From: Bacillota bacterium
Lineage (GTDB): Bacteria; Bacillota_I; Bacilli_A; ML615J-28; CAG-698
NCBI GenBank assembly: GCA_023410025.1
Contig: JAEYQM010000075.1
Coordinates: forward strand, 1-11,456
Direction: 5' to 3'
DNA: 11,456 nt
The first letter of the stretch is position 1. Each line of letters starts with the position of its first letter. The notes beneath the pieces were generated by a model, which was not told where the DNA came from, searched no databases, and was given only the letters and a program-made list of their open reading frames with translations. Below are positions 6,358 through 11,456 of this stretch, in pieces. Position numbers and translations under genes: made by a program.

Positions 6358-7184
6358 GAGGATTAATAGTAAAGTCTATTAGTGGTGATTACACAGTTAA
6401 AACAGAAAATCAAATGATTGTTTGTAAACCAATTGGATTATTTCGTCATAAAGGTATTACTCCAAAAGTTGGTGATATTGTAACTATCGATAATAATAAA
6501 ATTGCTGATATTGATGAAAGAGTTAATGATTTAATTCGCCCCTTTGTTAGTAATGTTGATAAAGTATTTATTATGACTTCTATTGTCAGACCAGAAATTA
6601 ATACAAATTTACTTGATCGAATTATTGCTATGGCCGAGTATGAGAATTTAAAAATTATTCTTGTATTTACTAAAGCTGATCTTGCAAACGATGATAAATA
6701 CAAAGAGATAACTGAGTATTACAGGAATTTAGGTTATCCAGTATATTATTTACCACATGAAATTGATAAGATCATTGATGAAATAAATGATAATGTTTGT
6801 GTTGTTGCTGGTCAATCAGGTGTTGGTAAATCAACCATGATCAATAAATTTAATCCCAATTTTAAAATAAAAACTGATGAAATATCTGAAGCCTTAAACC
6901 GTGGTAAACATACAACTAGACATATTGAACTTTTAGAAGTAGGTACAGGTTATGTTGCTGACACACCAGGATTTGGGACTCTTGATCTAACCATGGATAT
7001 TCAGAGTCTATCTCAAGTTTTTGTTGAATTCTTTGAAACAAAATGTAAATTTAATCCTTGCTTCCATATCTCAGAACCTGGTTGCAAGGTTAAAGAAAAA
7101 ATAAATAAAAACGAGATTTTAAAATCTCGTTACGATAATTACTTATTATTTATAGAAGAAATAAAGAAAAATAAAAAATATTAG
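6354..7184 (+). CDS. rsgA: Ribosome small-subunit GTPase RsgA (YloQ)
   Basis: Circularly permuted GTPase that checks late 30S maturation. The motif order over 276 residues is characteristic: an OB-fold of about 65 residues, then TKAD (G4, 106-109), the P-loop GQSGVGKS (G1, 153-160), RGKHTTRH (G2, 183-190), DTPGFG (G3, 203-208), and a zinc site with C231, C236, H238 and C244. The histidine-for-glutamine change usual in this hydrophobic-substituted GTPase class is not examined. It is slightly shorter than the Bacillus protein. Start ATG overlaps the rlmN stop, and the rpe ribosome site overlaps its own stop. A perfect 22-base palindrome lies within its 3' part (7110-7131). Confidence 0.96.
   Translation: MRGLIVKSISGDYTVKTENQMIVCKPIGLFRHKGITPKVGDIVTIDNNKIADIDERVNDLIRPFVSNVDKVFIMTSIVRPEINTNLLDRIIAMAEYENLKIILVFTKADLANDDKYKEITEYYRNLGYPVYYLPHEIDKIIDEINDNVCVVAGQSGVGKSTMINKFNPNFKIKTDEISEALNRGKHTTRHIELLEVGTGYVADTPGFGTLDLTMDIQSLSQVFVEFFETKCKFNPCFHISEPGCKVKEKINKNEILKSRYDNYLLFIEEIKKNKKY
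7110..7131. repeat. Perfect 22-base palindrome inside the rsgA 3' end
   Basis: AACGAGATTTT (7110-7120) is followed directly by its reverse complement. In RNA it would give a stem with a small loop about 50 bases before the rsgA stop. No T-run follows, so it is not a typical terminator. It is encoded within the codons for KNEILKSRY. Confidence 0.7.
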
Positions 7185-7193
7185 GAGAAAAAT

Positions 7194-7835
7194 ATGGCTA
7201 TTATTGCACCATCTATTTTATCAGCTGATTTTAATAAATTATTAGAAGAAGTTAATTCAGTATCTAATGCGAAATTCCTTCATATTGACGTTATGGATGG
7301 ATGTTTTGTTCCTAATATTAGTTTGGGTGCATTAGTTTATAAGAACCTAAAAGGCAAAGTTGATATGGTTTTTGATGTTCATTTAATGATATGTGACCCG
7401 ATAAAATACGCCAAAGATTTCATCTCTGCTGGTGCTGATTACCTTACCTTCCATTATGAAGCGGTTAGTGATGTATTAGAGACTATTAAATATATTAAGT
7501 CTTTAGGGGCTAAGGTTGGTATATCAATAAAACCAAATACCGATGTAAGAGTACTTGACAAATATTTAGCTTATTTAGATTTAATATTAGTAATGTCAGT
7601 AGAACCAGGTTTTGGCGGCCAAGCGTTTATGCCAAACTCTTTACCAAAGATTAAATATTTAAAGGATATGAAAGATCAAAATAACTATAAATATTTAATT
7701 GAAATTGATGGAGGAATTAATTTAGAAACAGCAAAACTTGCTGTTGATAATGGTTGTGAAATATTAGTAGCTGGATCATTTATTTTTAAAAGCAAGGATA
7801 GAAAAAATCTAATAAAGGAGCTAGAAAACATATGA
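7194..7835 (+). CDS. rpe: Ribulose-phosphate 3-epimerase
   Basis: Interconverts D-ribulose 5-phosphate and D-xylulose 5-phosphate in the non-oxidative pentose phosphate pathway. The 213 residues form a TIM barrel with the family metal and acid-base residues in place: HIDVMDG (H30, D32), DVHLM with H63, and IDGGI with D172, plus the phosphate-binding loops SVEPGFGGQAF (135-145) and GSFIF (194-198) with the strand ILVA before it. The ribosome site AGGAG (7183-7187) overlaps the rsgA stop, six bases before the ATG. Its TGA stop overlaps the thiN start by four bases. Length is normal, and the order rsgA-rpe-thiN is as in Bacillus. Confidence 0.96.
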   Translation: MAIIAPSILSADFNKLLEEVNSVSNAKFLHIDVMDGCFVPNISLGALVYKNLKGKVDMVFDVHLMICDPIKYAKDFISAGADYLTFHYEAVSDVLETIKYIKSLGAKVGISIKPNTDVRVLDKYLAYLDLILVMSVEPGFGGQAFMPNSLPKIKYLKDMKDQNNYKYLIEIDGGINLETAKLAVDNGCEILVAGSFIFKSKDRKNLIKELENI

Positions 7836-8467
7836 TTATTAAGATTGTTTGTGCAGGAGTAGACGATTTTTCAAAAATTTATTCTCATGATGATGATGAA
7901 TTTTTGATTGGCGTTGATTTTGGCGCGGAAGTAATTATTAAAAATCGTTTGAATCCAGATCTTGCAATTGGTGACTTTGATAGTGGTTCAATTAATAAAA
8001 TCAAAACAAAAAGTAAATCTCTTATTATCTATCAATCTGATAAAGATCAAAGCGATTTAGAATTAGCATTAAATCATATTGCTAGTATAGGGTTCCAAGA
8101 ACAATATGATGCTAAGTTAATTAAAAAGATTGTAATATATAATGCAACTGGTAAAAGGCTTGATCATTACCAGTCGGTAATTAATTTATTAATTCGTTTT
8201 ACACATCTTCCAATTGTTTTGGTTGATAAAAACAATATGATTGAGATTGTAAACTCAAATACTTTCTTCTATAAAAATGAATTTAAATATATTTCATTCT
8301 TTGCTGTTGACCCAGGAGCAATTGTTTCTTTAAAAGGATTCAAATATAATATTGAAAATTATCATTTGGGCATACATGATTGTATTTGCTTAAGTAATGA
8401 AATTGTTGAAGAAAAAGCTGAACTAAAAACAAATAATAAAAAAATACTAGTTTGTAGAAGTAAATAG
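7832..8467 (+). CDS. thiN: Thiamine pyrophosphokinase (YloS/ThiN type)
   Basis: Transfers pyrophosphate from ATP to thiamine to make the cofactor TPP. Motifs over 211 residues are IGDFDS (46-51), DKDQSDLELA (70-79), TGKRLDHYQS (106-115, the 'GGRxDH' site), FAVDPG (157-162) and SNE (188-190), which together are specific for bacterial TPK. TPP is the cofactor of transketolase, so its pairing with rpe makes metabolic sense, though the order is simply the conserved Bacillus one. It starts in an ATGA overlap with rpe and ends in TAG. Its last codons overlap the -35 side of the candidate spoVM promoter. Confidence 0.94.
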   Translation: MIIKIVCAGVDDFSKIYSHDDDEFLIGVDFGAEVIIKNRLNPDLAIGDFDSGSINKIKTKSKSLIIYQSDKDQSDLELALNHIASIGFQEQYDAKLIKKIVIYNATGKRLDHYQSVINLLIRFTHLPIVLVDKNNMIEIVNSNTFFYKNEFKYISFFAVDPGAIVSLKGFKYNIENYHLGIHDCICLSNEIVEEKAELKTNNKKILVCRSK

Positions 8468-8468
8468 C

Positions 8469-8494
8469 ATAGAAATTTCCTTTATTCATATAAT
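8469..8494 (+). promoter_or_regulatory. Candidate sigma-E type promoter of spoVM
   Basis: ATA (8469-8471, in GCATAG) and CATATAAT (8487-8494) are separated by 15 bases and resemble the sigma-E pattern ATA-N16-CATAcAnT, one mismatch in the -10 and one base shorter. Bacillus spoVM is a mother-cell, sigma-E dependent gene, so the site is expected here. The transcript would begin near 8501, just at the AAGGGG ribosome site, which makes a very short leader. AT richness makes chance matches easy. Confidence 0.4.
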
Positions 8495-8515
8495 TTAGTA
8501 AAGGGGATATTAATA

Positions 8516-8605
8516 ATGAAATTCTATGTTATTAAACTACCGAGATGGATATCATTTATTGTTTTGAAAATAATGAATTTATTTAAGAAGAGAAATAAGA
8601 CTTAA
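8516..8605 (+). CDS. spoVM: SpoVM, stage V sporulation morphogenetic peptide (29 aa)
   Basis: The frame begins MKFYVIKLPR, against MKFYTIKLPK in Bacillus subtilis SpoVM, and is 29 residues long against 26. SpoVM is an amphipathic membrane peptide made in the mother cell. It recognises the convex forespore membrane and recruits SpoIVA to start coat and cortex assembly. Proline 9, which bends the N-terminal part and is needed for curvature sensing, is kept. Residues 11-24 (WISFIVLKIMNLFK) can form the amphipathic helix, and the tail KKRNKT is basic. The ribosome site AAGGGG is at 8501-8506. The position directly after thiN and before reverse-strand rpmB is the one it has in Bacillus, strong independent support. 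The middle of the helix is poorly conserved and lacks the Gly-Gly of Bacillus. Confidence 0.92.
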   Translation: MKFYVIKLPRWISFIVLKIMNLFKKRNKT

Positions 8606-8619
8606 TGTCTTGTTTTTTT
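8591..8619 (+). terminator. Rho-independent terminator overlapping the end of spoVM
   Basis: AAGAC (8597-8601) pairs with GTCTT (8607-8611) around TTAAT. Flanking A bases can extend the pairing into the seven T that follow (8613-8619). The stem starts inside the last codons of spoVM. It would end the spoVM and operon transcripts before the LysM gene. Confidence 0.6.
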
Positions 8620-8629
8620 CATTTATAAC

Positions 8630-8655
8630 ATAAGTATGTAATATATGCATATATT
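8630..8655 (+). promoter_or_regulatory. Candidate sigma-E type promoter of the LysM-GH18 gene
   Basis: ATA (8630-8632, in ACATAAG) and CATATATT (8648-8655) are again separated by exactly 15 bases, as before spoVM. Bacillus yaaH/sleL is a sigma-E gene. The transcript would start close to the ribosome site at 8660-8668. An in-frame ATG at 8645 lies inside the promoter, which argues against that ATG as the start. Confidence 0.4.
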
Positions 8656-8671
8656 TAGTAGAGGTGATTTA

Positions 8672-9943
8672 ATGTTTCTCTACATTGTAAAAGAAAAAGA
8701 TACATTGCATAGTATTGCAAATAATTTTAATGTATCTGTACAAAGATTAATTCTTGATAATCAACTTGTAAATCCAGACAAATTAGTAGTTGGGGAAAGT
8801 ATTCTTATTAGACCTGATAATTTTGAATATACAGTATTAAAAAATGATACAATATCAAGTATTGGTAAGAAATTTAATATTAGCGAGAATCAAATTTATA
8901 ATTATAACAGTGATTTGGGTGAAGTAATTTACCCAGGGGATAAAATAAAAATTGTCTATGATATGCATGATAAAAAGTCAATGGAGATTAATGGTTTTTG
9001 TTTTACGGATATTAATAGAGACGTATTAAAAAGAACTTTACCTTATCTTACATATTTAAGCATTTTTGCTTATAATATTGATGAAGAGGGTAATATAGAT
9101 GATATTGATGATGAAGAATTAATTGCATTAGCTTATAAGTATAATGTGGCACCTATTATGACAGTTATTAATATGGATAAACCAGGTAGTTTTAGTAGTG
9201 ATTATATTAGTAGGGTACTAAACGATTATAATAAATCAAAAAAACTTATAAATAGTATATTAGCAAAACTTAAAGAAAAAAATTATTATGGTGTTTGTTT
9301 TGATTTTGAATATATTTATCCACAAGATAAAGAAGCCTATAATCGGTTTATAAAAGATGCAACCCTAATTTTAAATCAAAACGGTTACCAAGTCCTTAGT
9401 GCTCTAGCACCAAAAGATAGAAGTGATTTACAAGGATTATTATACACTGCTCATGATTATAGTGTTCATGGACAATATATGGATAGAGTAATTTTAATGA
9501 CTTATGAATGGGGATATTTATATGGCCCTGCAATGCCTGTAGCCCCAATTGATAAAGTAGAAGATGTATTAATTTATGCTGTAAATAATATTGATAGTGA
9601 AAAAATTTTGATGGGTATACCTAATTATGGTTATGATTTCACTTTGCCATTTGTAGAGGGAAAACCAGCAAAAATATTAAGATTAACAGATCCTAGAAAC
9701 ATTGCTATTGATAATAATCAAAAAATAAATTTTGATAATAAAGCACTTACTCCTTATATAATTTACTATGATAATAAAGTTGAACATAATGTCCATTTTG
9801 ATGATGCAAGAAGTTTTATTGAAAAAGTAAATCTTGCTATAGAGTATAATCTAGCTGGACTTAGTATTTGGACTATAATGGATTTCTTTAGTCCTTTATG
9901 GTTAGTAATAGATTATTATATAGATATAGTTAAGTTAGTATAA
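8672..9943 (+). CDS. Two-LysM GH18 spore cortex/peptidoglycan glucosaminidase, SleL/YaaH-like
   Basis: Probable spore-associated N-acetylglucosaminidase that cleaves cortex peptidoglycan fragments during germination. The start at 8672 (423 residues) has a strong AGAGGTGAT site at 8660-8668; the earlier ATG at 8645 has none. Two LysM repeats come first (about residues 3-48, YIVKEKDTLHSIANNF, and 53-96, YTVLKNDTISSIGKKF), then a GH18 TIM barrel (about 106-423). The catalytic strand reads YGVCFDFEYI with D211 and the acid E213. MTYEWG (276-281), GIPNYGYDF (315-323) and SIWT with W400 complete the site. There is no signal peptide, as in Bacillus YaaH (about the same length), where LysM anchors the protein to the spore. 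Other GH18-LysM proteins (YdhD, YvbX type) are alternatives, but the spoVM neighbourhood favours the spore role. Confidence 0.88.
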   Translation: MFLYIVKEKDTLHSIANNFNVSVQRLILDNQLVNPDKLVVGESILIRPDNFEYTVLKNDTISSIGKKFNISENQIYNYNSDLGEVIYPGDKIKIVYDMHDKKSMEINGFCFTDINRDVLKRTLPYLTYLSIFAYNIDEEGNIDDIDDEELIALAYKYNVAPIMTVINMDKPGSFSSDYISRVLNDYNKSKKLINSILAKLKEKNYYGVCFDFEYIYPQDKEAYNRFIKDATLILNQNGYQVLSALAPKDRSDLQGLLYTAHDYSVHGQYMDRVILMTYEWGYLYGPAMPVAPIDKVEDVLIYAVNNIDSEKILMGIPNYGYDFTLPFVEGKPAKILRLTDPRNIAIDNNQKINFDNKALTPYIIYYDNKVEHNVHFDDARSFIEKVNLAIEYNLAGLSIWTIMDFFSPLWLVIDYYIDIVKLV

Positions 9944-9946
9944 AAT

Positions 9947-9980
9947 AAAAAAAAGTATCTCCGTGATACTTTTTATTTTT
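9947..9980. terminator. Bidirectional terminator between the LysM gene and rpmB
   Basis: Ten paired bases, AAAAAGTATC (9950-9959) and GATACTTTTT (9965-9974), surround the loop TCCGT. A T-rich tail follows on the plus strand, and the A-run at 9947-9954 gives a T-run on the minus strand. It can end both converging transcripts. Confidence 0.8.
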
Positions 9981-9992
9981 AATCTTCAAATT

Positions 9993-10017
9993 AAAAACAA
10001 TAGATAAACTATTGTTT
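9993..10017 (-). terminator. Second hairpin downstream of rpmB, weak terminator candidate
   Basis: AAACAATAG (9995-10003) and CTATTGTTT (10009-10017) pair over nine bases with a five-base loop, 20 bases after the rpmB stop. The following minus-strand tail is only a short T-run, so ending at the next hairpin is also possible. Confidence 0.45.
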
Positions 10018-10036
10018 AGATTCAAGATATTATTGA

Positions 10037-10228
10037 TTACGCACGTTTCACAAGACCAGATCTTAAAGCACGTGTTGAAACATATACACGCTTAACTTTG
10101 CCATCTTCATCTATGATTCTTACTTTTTGTAAGTTTGCTTTCCAAGTTCTTCTTGAAGCTTTTAATGAGTGTGGGCGGTTGTTTCCTGATACAGTCCCTA
10201 AACCTGTTACATAACATTTGCGAGCCAT
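10037..10228 (-). CDS. rpmB: Large-subunit ribosomal protein bL28
   Basis: A basic 63-residue protein starting MARKCYVTG, followed by SGNNRPHSLKASRRTWKANL and ending VSTRALRSGLVKR, a full bL28 sequence. It binds 23S rRNA in the large subunit. Only one cysteine is present, so this is the zinc-free type without the paired CxxC of the other paralogue class. A perfect AGGAGG (complement of 10235-10240) lies six bases before the ATG. It is transcribed opposite to its neighbours, as in Bacillus between spoVM and yloU, and has its own promoter and terminators. Confidence 0.97.
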   Translation of the reverse strand: MARKCYVTGLGTVSGNNRPHSLKASRRTWKANLQKVRIIDEDGKVKRVYVSTRALRSGLVKRA

Positions 10229-10260
10229 AATAAACCTCCTTATAAATCTAAACCAAAGGT

Positions 10261-10289
10261 ATTATACCACAATAAAACTCAATTAGCAA
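10261..10289 (-). promoter_or_regulatory. rpmB: Sigma-A promoter of rpmB
   Basis: On the minus strand TTGCTA (10289-10284), 17 bases, and TATAAT (10266-10261) preceded by TGG form an extended -10 promoter. The -10 is 33 bases from the start codon, giving a short leader of about 25 bases, too short for a leader-binding riboregulator. Confidence 0.8.
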
Positions 10290-10355
10290 GTAATTATTAA
10301 ATAATAAAAAATTATTTTGTTGGAAATTTTCGTAAAAAAAATTCTTTTAAATATG

Positions 10356-10364
10356 TGGTATAAT
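10356..10364 (+). promoter_or_regulatory. Extended -10 element, possible distal promoter toward fakA
   Basis: TGGTATAAT at 10356-10364 is identical to the elements before the operon and rpmB. No -35 box lies 16-18 bases upstream, where an A-rich run stands. A transcript from here would carry about 230 bases before the fakA start. Confidence 0.4.
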
Positions 10365-10500
10365 TATAATATAGAGTAATAATCTATTTATTAAAATGTA
10401 ATATTGCACTTAATAATTAAATTTAACTTAAAAAATGAGAAAATTCAATAAAAAAACGCTTTAAATGAATGAAATTGGTTTTCATAATACTATATTTTAG
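10365..10500. other. AT-rich stretch between rpmB and fakA, no gene seen
   Basis: Only a nine-codon frame (ATG at 10436) without a ribosome site and a weak hairpin (ATGAAA with TTTCAT) near 10473-10489 are present. In Bacillus the Asp23-family gene yloU stands between rpmB and yloV; no remnant of it is recognisable here. The bases may be an untranslated leader from the upstream -10 element. Confidence 0.5.
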
Positions 10501-10529
10501 TTGCAATAATTACATTTTTATGTTATAAT
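10501..10529 (+). promoter_or_regulatory. fakA: Sigma-A promoter of fakA
   Basis: TTGCAA (10501-10506), 17 bases, then TATAAT (10524-10529) preceded by TGT (extended -10). The transcript should begin near 10536, leaving a leader of about 65 bases with GGAGG at 10585-10589. Confidence 0.8.
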
Positions 10530-10600
10530 ACAAAAGTAATATTTTGATAATTATGAATTGTAAATATATGATGCGAATATAATTGGAGGCGGCAGATTAA

Positions 10601-11456
10601 ATGCAAATAAACAAACTAGATGGTTCTTTGTTTAAAACATTAGTTATAAACGGAGCCGAAAATTTGAAAATGAATTATCAGTCGATTGATGCTCTTAACG
10701 TTTTTCCAGTTCCAGATGGAGACACAGGAACTAATATGAAGATGACAATTGAAGGCGGAGTTAACGAGATTATAAATCTTGAAGATAATAATATTTATGA
10801 AGTTTCTAAGAAACTATCACGTGGAATGCTAATGGGTGCAAGAGGTAACTCAGGAGTCATTTTATCACAATTATTCCGTGGAATCTTTAAAGGGTTAGAA
10901 GGGTTTAATTCAGTTAATGCATTGAATCTTGCTAAGGCTTTTGCTAGTGGTGTACAACAAGCTTATAAAGCAGTTATTAAACCAGTAGAAGGAACTATCC
11001 TTACAGTTGCTCGTGAAGCAAGTGAAAAATTGATGGCTATCTCTTCATCAAGAATGTCAATTAATGAATTTTTTGATGAATATATAACTGAAGCGAAAGC
11101 TTCATTAAATAGAACACCAGATTTGCTACCTGTCTTAAAAGAAGCAGGAGTAGTTGATAGTGGTGGTGCTGGATTTATTTGTATCCTTGAAGGAATGCAA
11201 AAAGCACTAAATGGAGACTTTGTCTCTACAAAAACTTTTACTGATGAAAGTTTACATACTGCAAGTAAATTAGTTATCAACTTAGGTGAAAAAGTAGAAT
11301 TCGGTTATTGTACTGAATTTATTTTAGAGATAAATAAAGAAAAATATGATGTTGAAAAATTTGATGAAAAACTAGTACTTGATCAAATTTCGCCACTTGG
11401 AAATTCTATTGTAGTTGTAAAAGATGAAGAAATTGTAAAGGTTCATATTCATACTT
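10601..11456 (+). CDS. fakA: Fatty acid kinase FakA (YloV), DhaL domain protein, 3' end outside window
   Basis: ATP-binding subunit of the fatty acid kinase that, with a FakB carrier, phosphorylates exogenous fatty acids for phospholipid synthesis. The first 285 codons are seen. The DhaL domain (about 9-200) has NVFPVPDGDTGTNM (33-46) with the Mg-binding D39 and D41, GARGNSGVILSQ (79-90), KPVEGTILTV (127-136) and VDSGGAG (185-191). The window ends in KVHIHT, the start of the family's middle domain. The ATG at 10601 is chosen for GGAGG at 10585-10589, which is 11 bases away, a longer spacing than usual. The next gene is unseen, so no statement on recG or sda can be made. Dihydroxyacetone kinase subunits are shorter and an unlikely alternative. 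Confidence 0.93.
   Translation, partial: MQINKLDGSLFKTLVINGAENLKMNYQSIDALNVFPVPDGDTGTNMKMTIEGGVNEIINLEDNNIYEVSKKLSRGMLMGARGNSGVILSQLFRGIFKGLEGFNSVNALNLAKAFASGVQQAYKAVIKPVEGTILTVAREASEKLMAISSSRMSINEFFDEYITEAKASLNRTPDLLPVLKEAGVVDSGGAGFICILEGMQKALNGDFVSTKTFTDESLHTASKLVINLGEKVEFGYCTEFILEINKEKYDVEKFDEKLVLDQISPLGNSIVVVKDEEIVKVHIHT

Noticed and set aside
6446..6703. Minus-strand 85-residue frame.
   Set aside because: Shadow of rsgA, whose own frame is fully supported by motifs.
8645..8671. ATG at 8645 as the start of the LysM-GH18 gene.
   Set aside because: It has no ribosome site, overlaps the candidate promoter, and the strong site at 8660-8668 serves the ATG at 8672.
10436..10465. Nine-codon frame MRKFNKKTL before fakA as a leader peptide.
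   Set aside because: No ribosome site and no attenuator hairpin follows it.
10963..11280. Minus-strand 105-residue frame.
   Set aside because: Shadow of fakA.
1..11456. CRISPR arrays, tRNA or rRNA genes, riboswitch leaders, defence systems.
   Set aside because: I saw no regular spaced repeats, no tRNA-like cloverleaf or rRNA segment, and no recognisable riboswitch or defence gene on either strand by reading.

Overview
The window comes from a very AT-rich, low-GC Gram-positive genome (Bacillota, most likely a deep-branching Bacilli or Erysipelotrichia-like lineage; the exact taxon cannot be read from the sequence). Three things support this. The gene order rsmB-rlmN-rsgA-rpe-thiN-spoVM-rpmB(reverse)-fakA is the yloM-to-yloV order of Bacillus subtilis. 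Strong Shine-Dalgarno sites and TGnTATAAT promoters are common. TGA serves as a normal stop (rsmB, rlmN, rpe), so this is not a Mycoplasma-type code. An intact-looking spoVM gene implies an endospore former or a close relative of one.

Left part (1-2130) is a graveyard of mobile and decayed genes. It holds the end of an IS21-type element (istA 3' end, then istB broken by an in-frame TAA, then a likely right terminus at about 1054). Next come the remains of what looks like a HExxH metallopeptidase gene with three in-frame stops. On the minus strand lies a broken zinc-ribbon transposase with a 13-bp inverted repeat upstream of it. A terminator-like hairpin at 2099-2127 closes this part.

Centre (2333-8467) is one tight plus-strand operon: an unrecognised 298-residue coiled-coil protein, a PHP-domain phosphoesterase, rsmB, rlmN, rsgA, rpe and thiN. 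Four of the six junctions are overlaps. These genes serve ribosome maturation (16S m5C967 methylation, 23S m2A2503 methylation, 30S GTPase check), the pentose phosphate pathway and thiamine pyrophosphate supply. The PP2C phosphatase and PASTA kinase genes (prpC, prkC) that sit between rlmN and rsgA in Bacillus are absent here.

Right part (8468-11456): a 29-codon spoVM gene too short for usual ORF calling, then a two-LysM GH18 enzyme resembling the spore protein SleL/YaaH. Each is preceded by a similar sigma-E-like promoter candidate with identical spacing. Two terminator hairpins separate them from rpmB on the minus strand. A divergent region with sigma-A type promoters then leads to fakA (yloV), which runs off the window. 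The Asp23-family gene yloU, usual before yloV, is not present. The spoVM-sleL pair is the most interesting part: a small sporulation module embedded in a housekeeping cluster.
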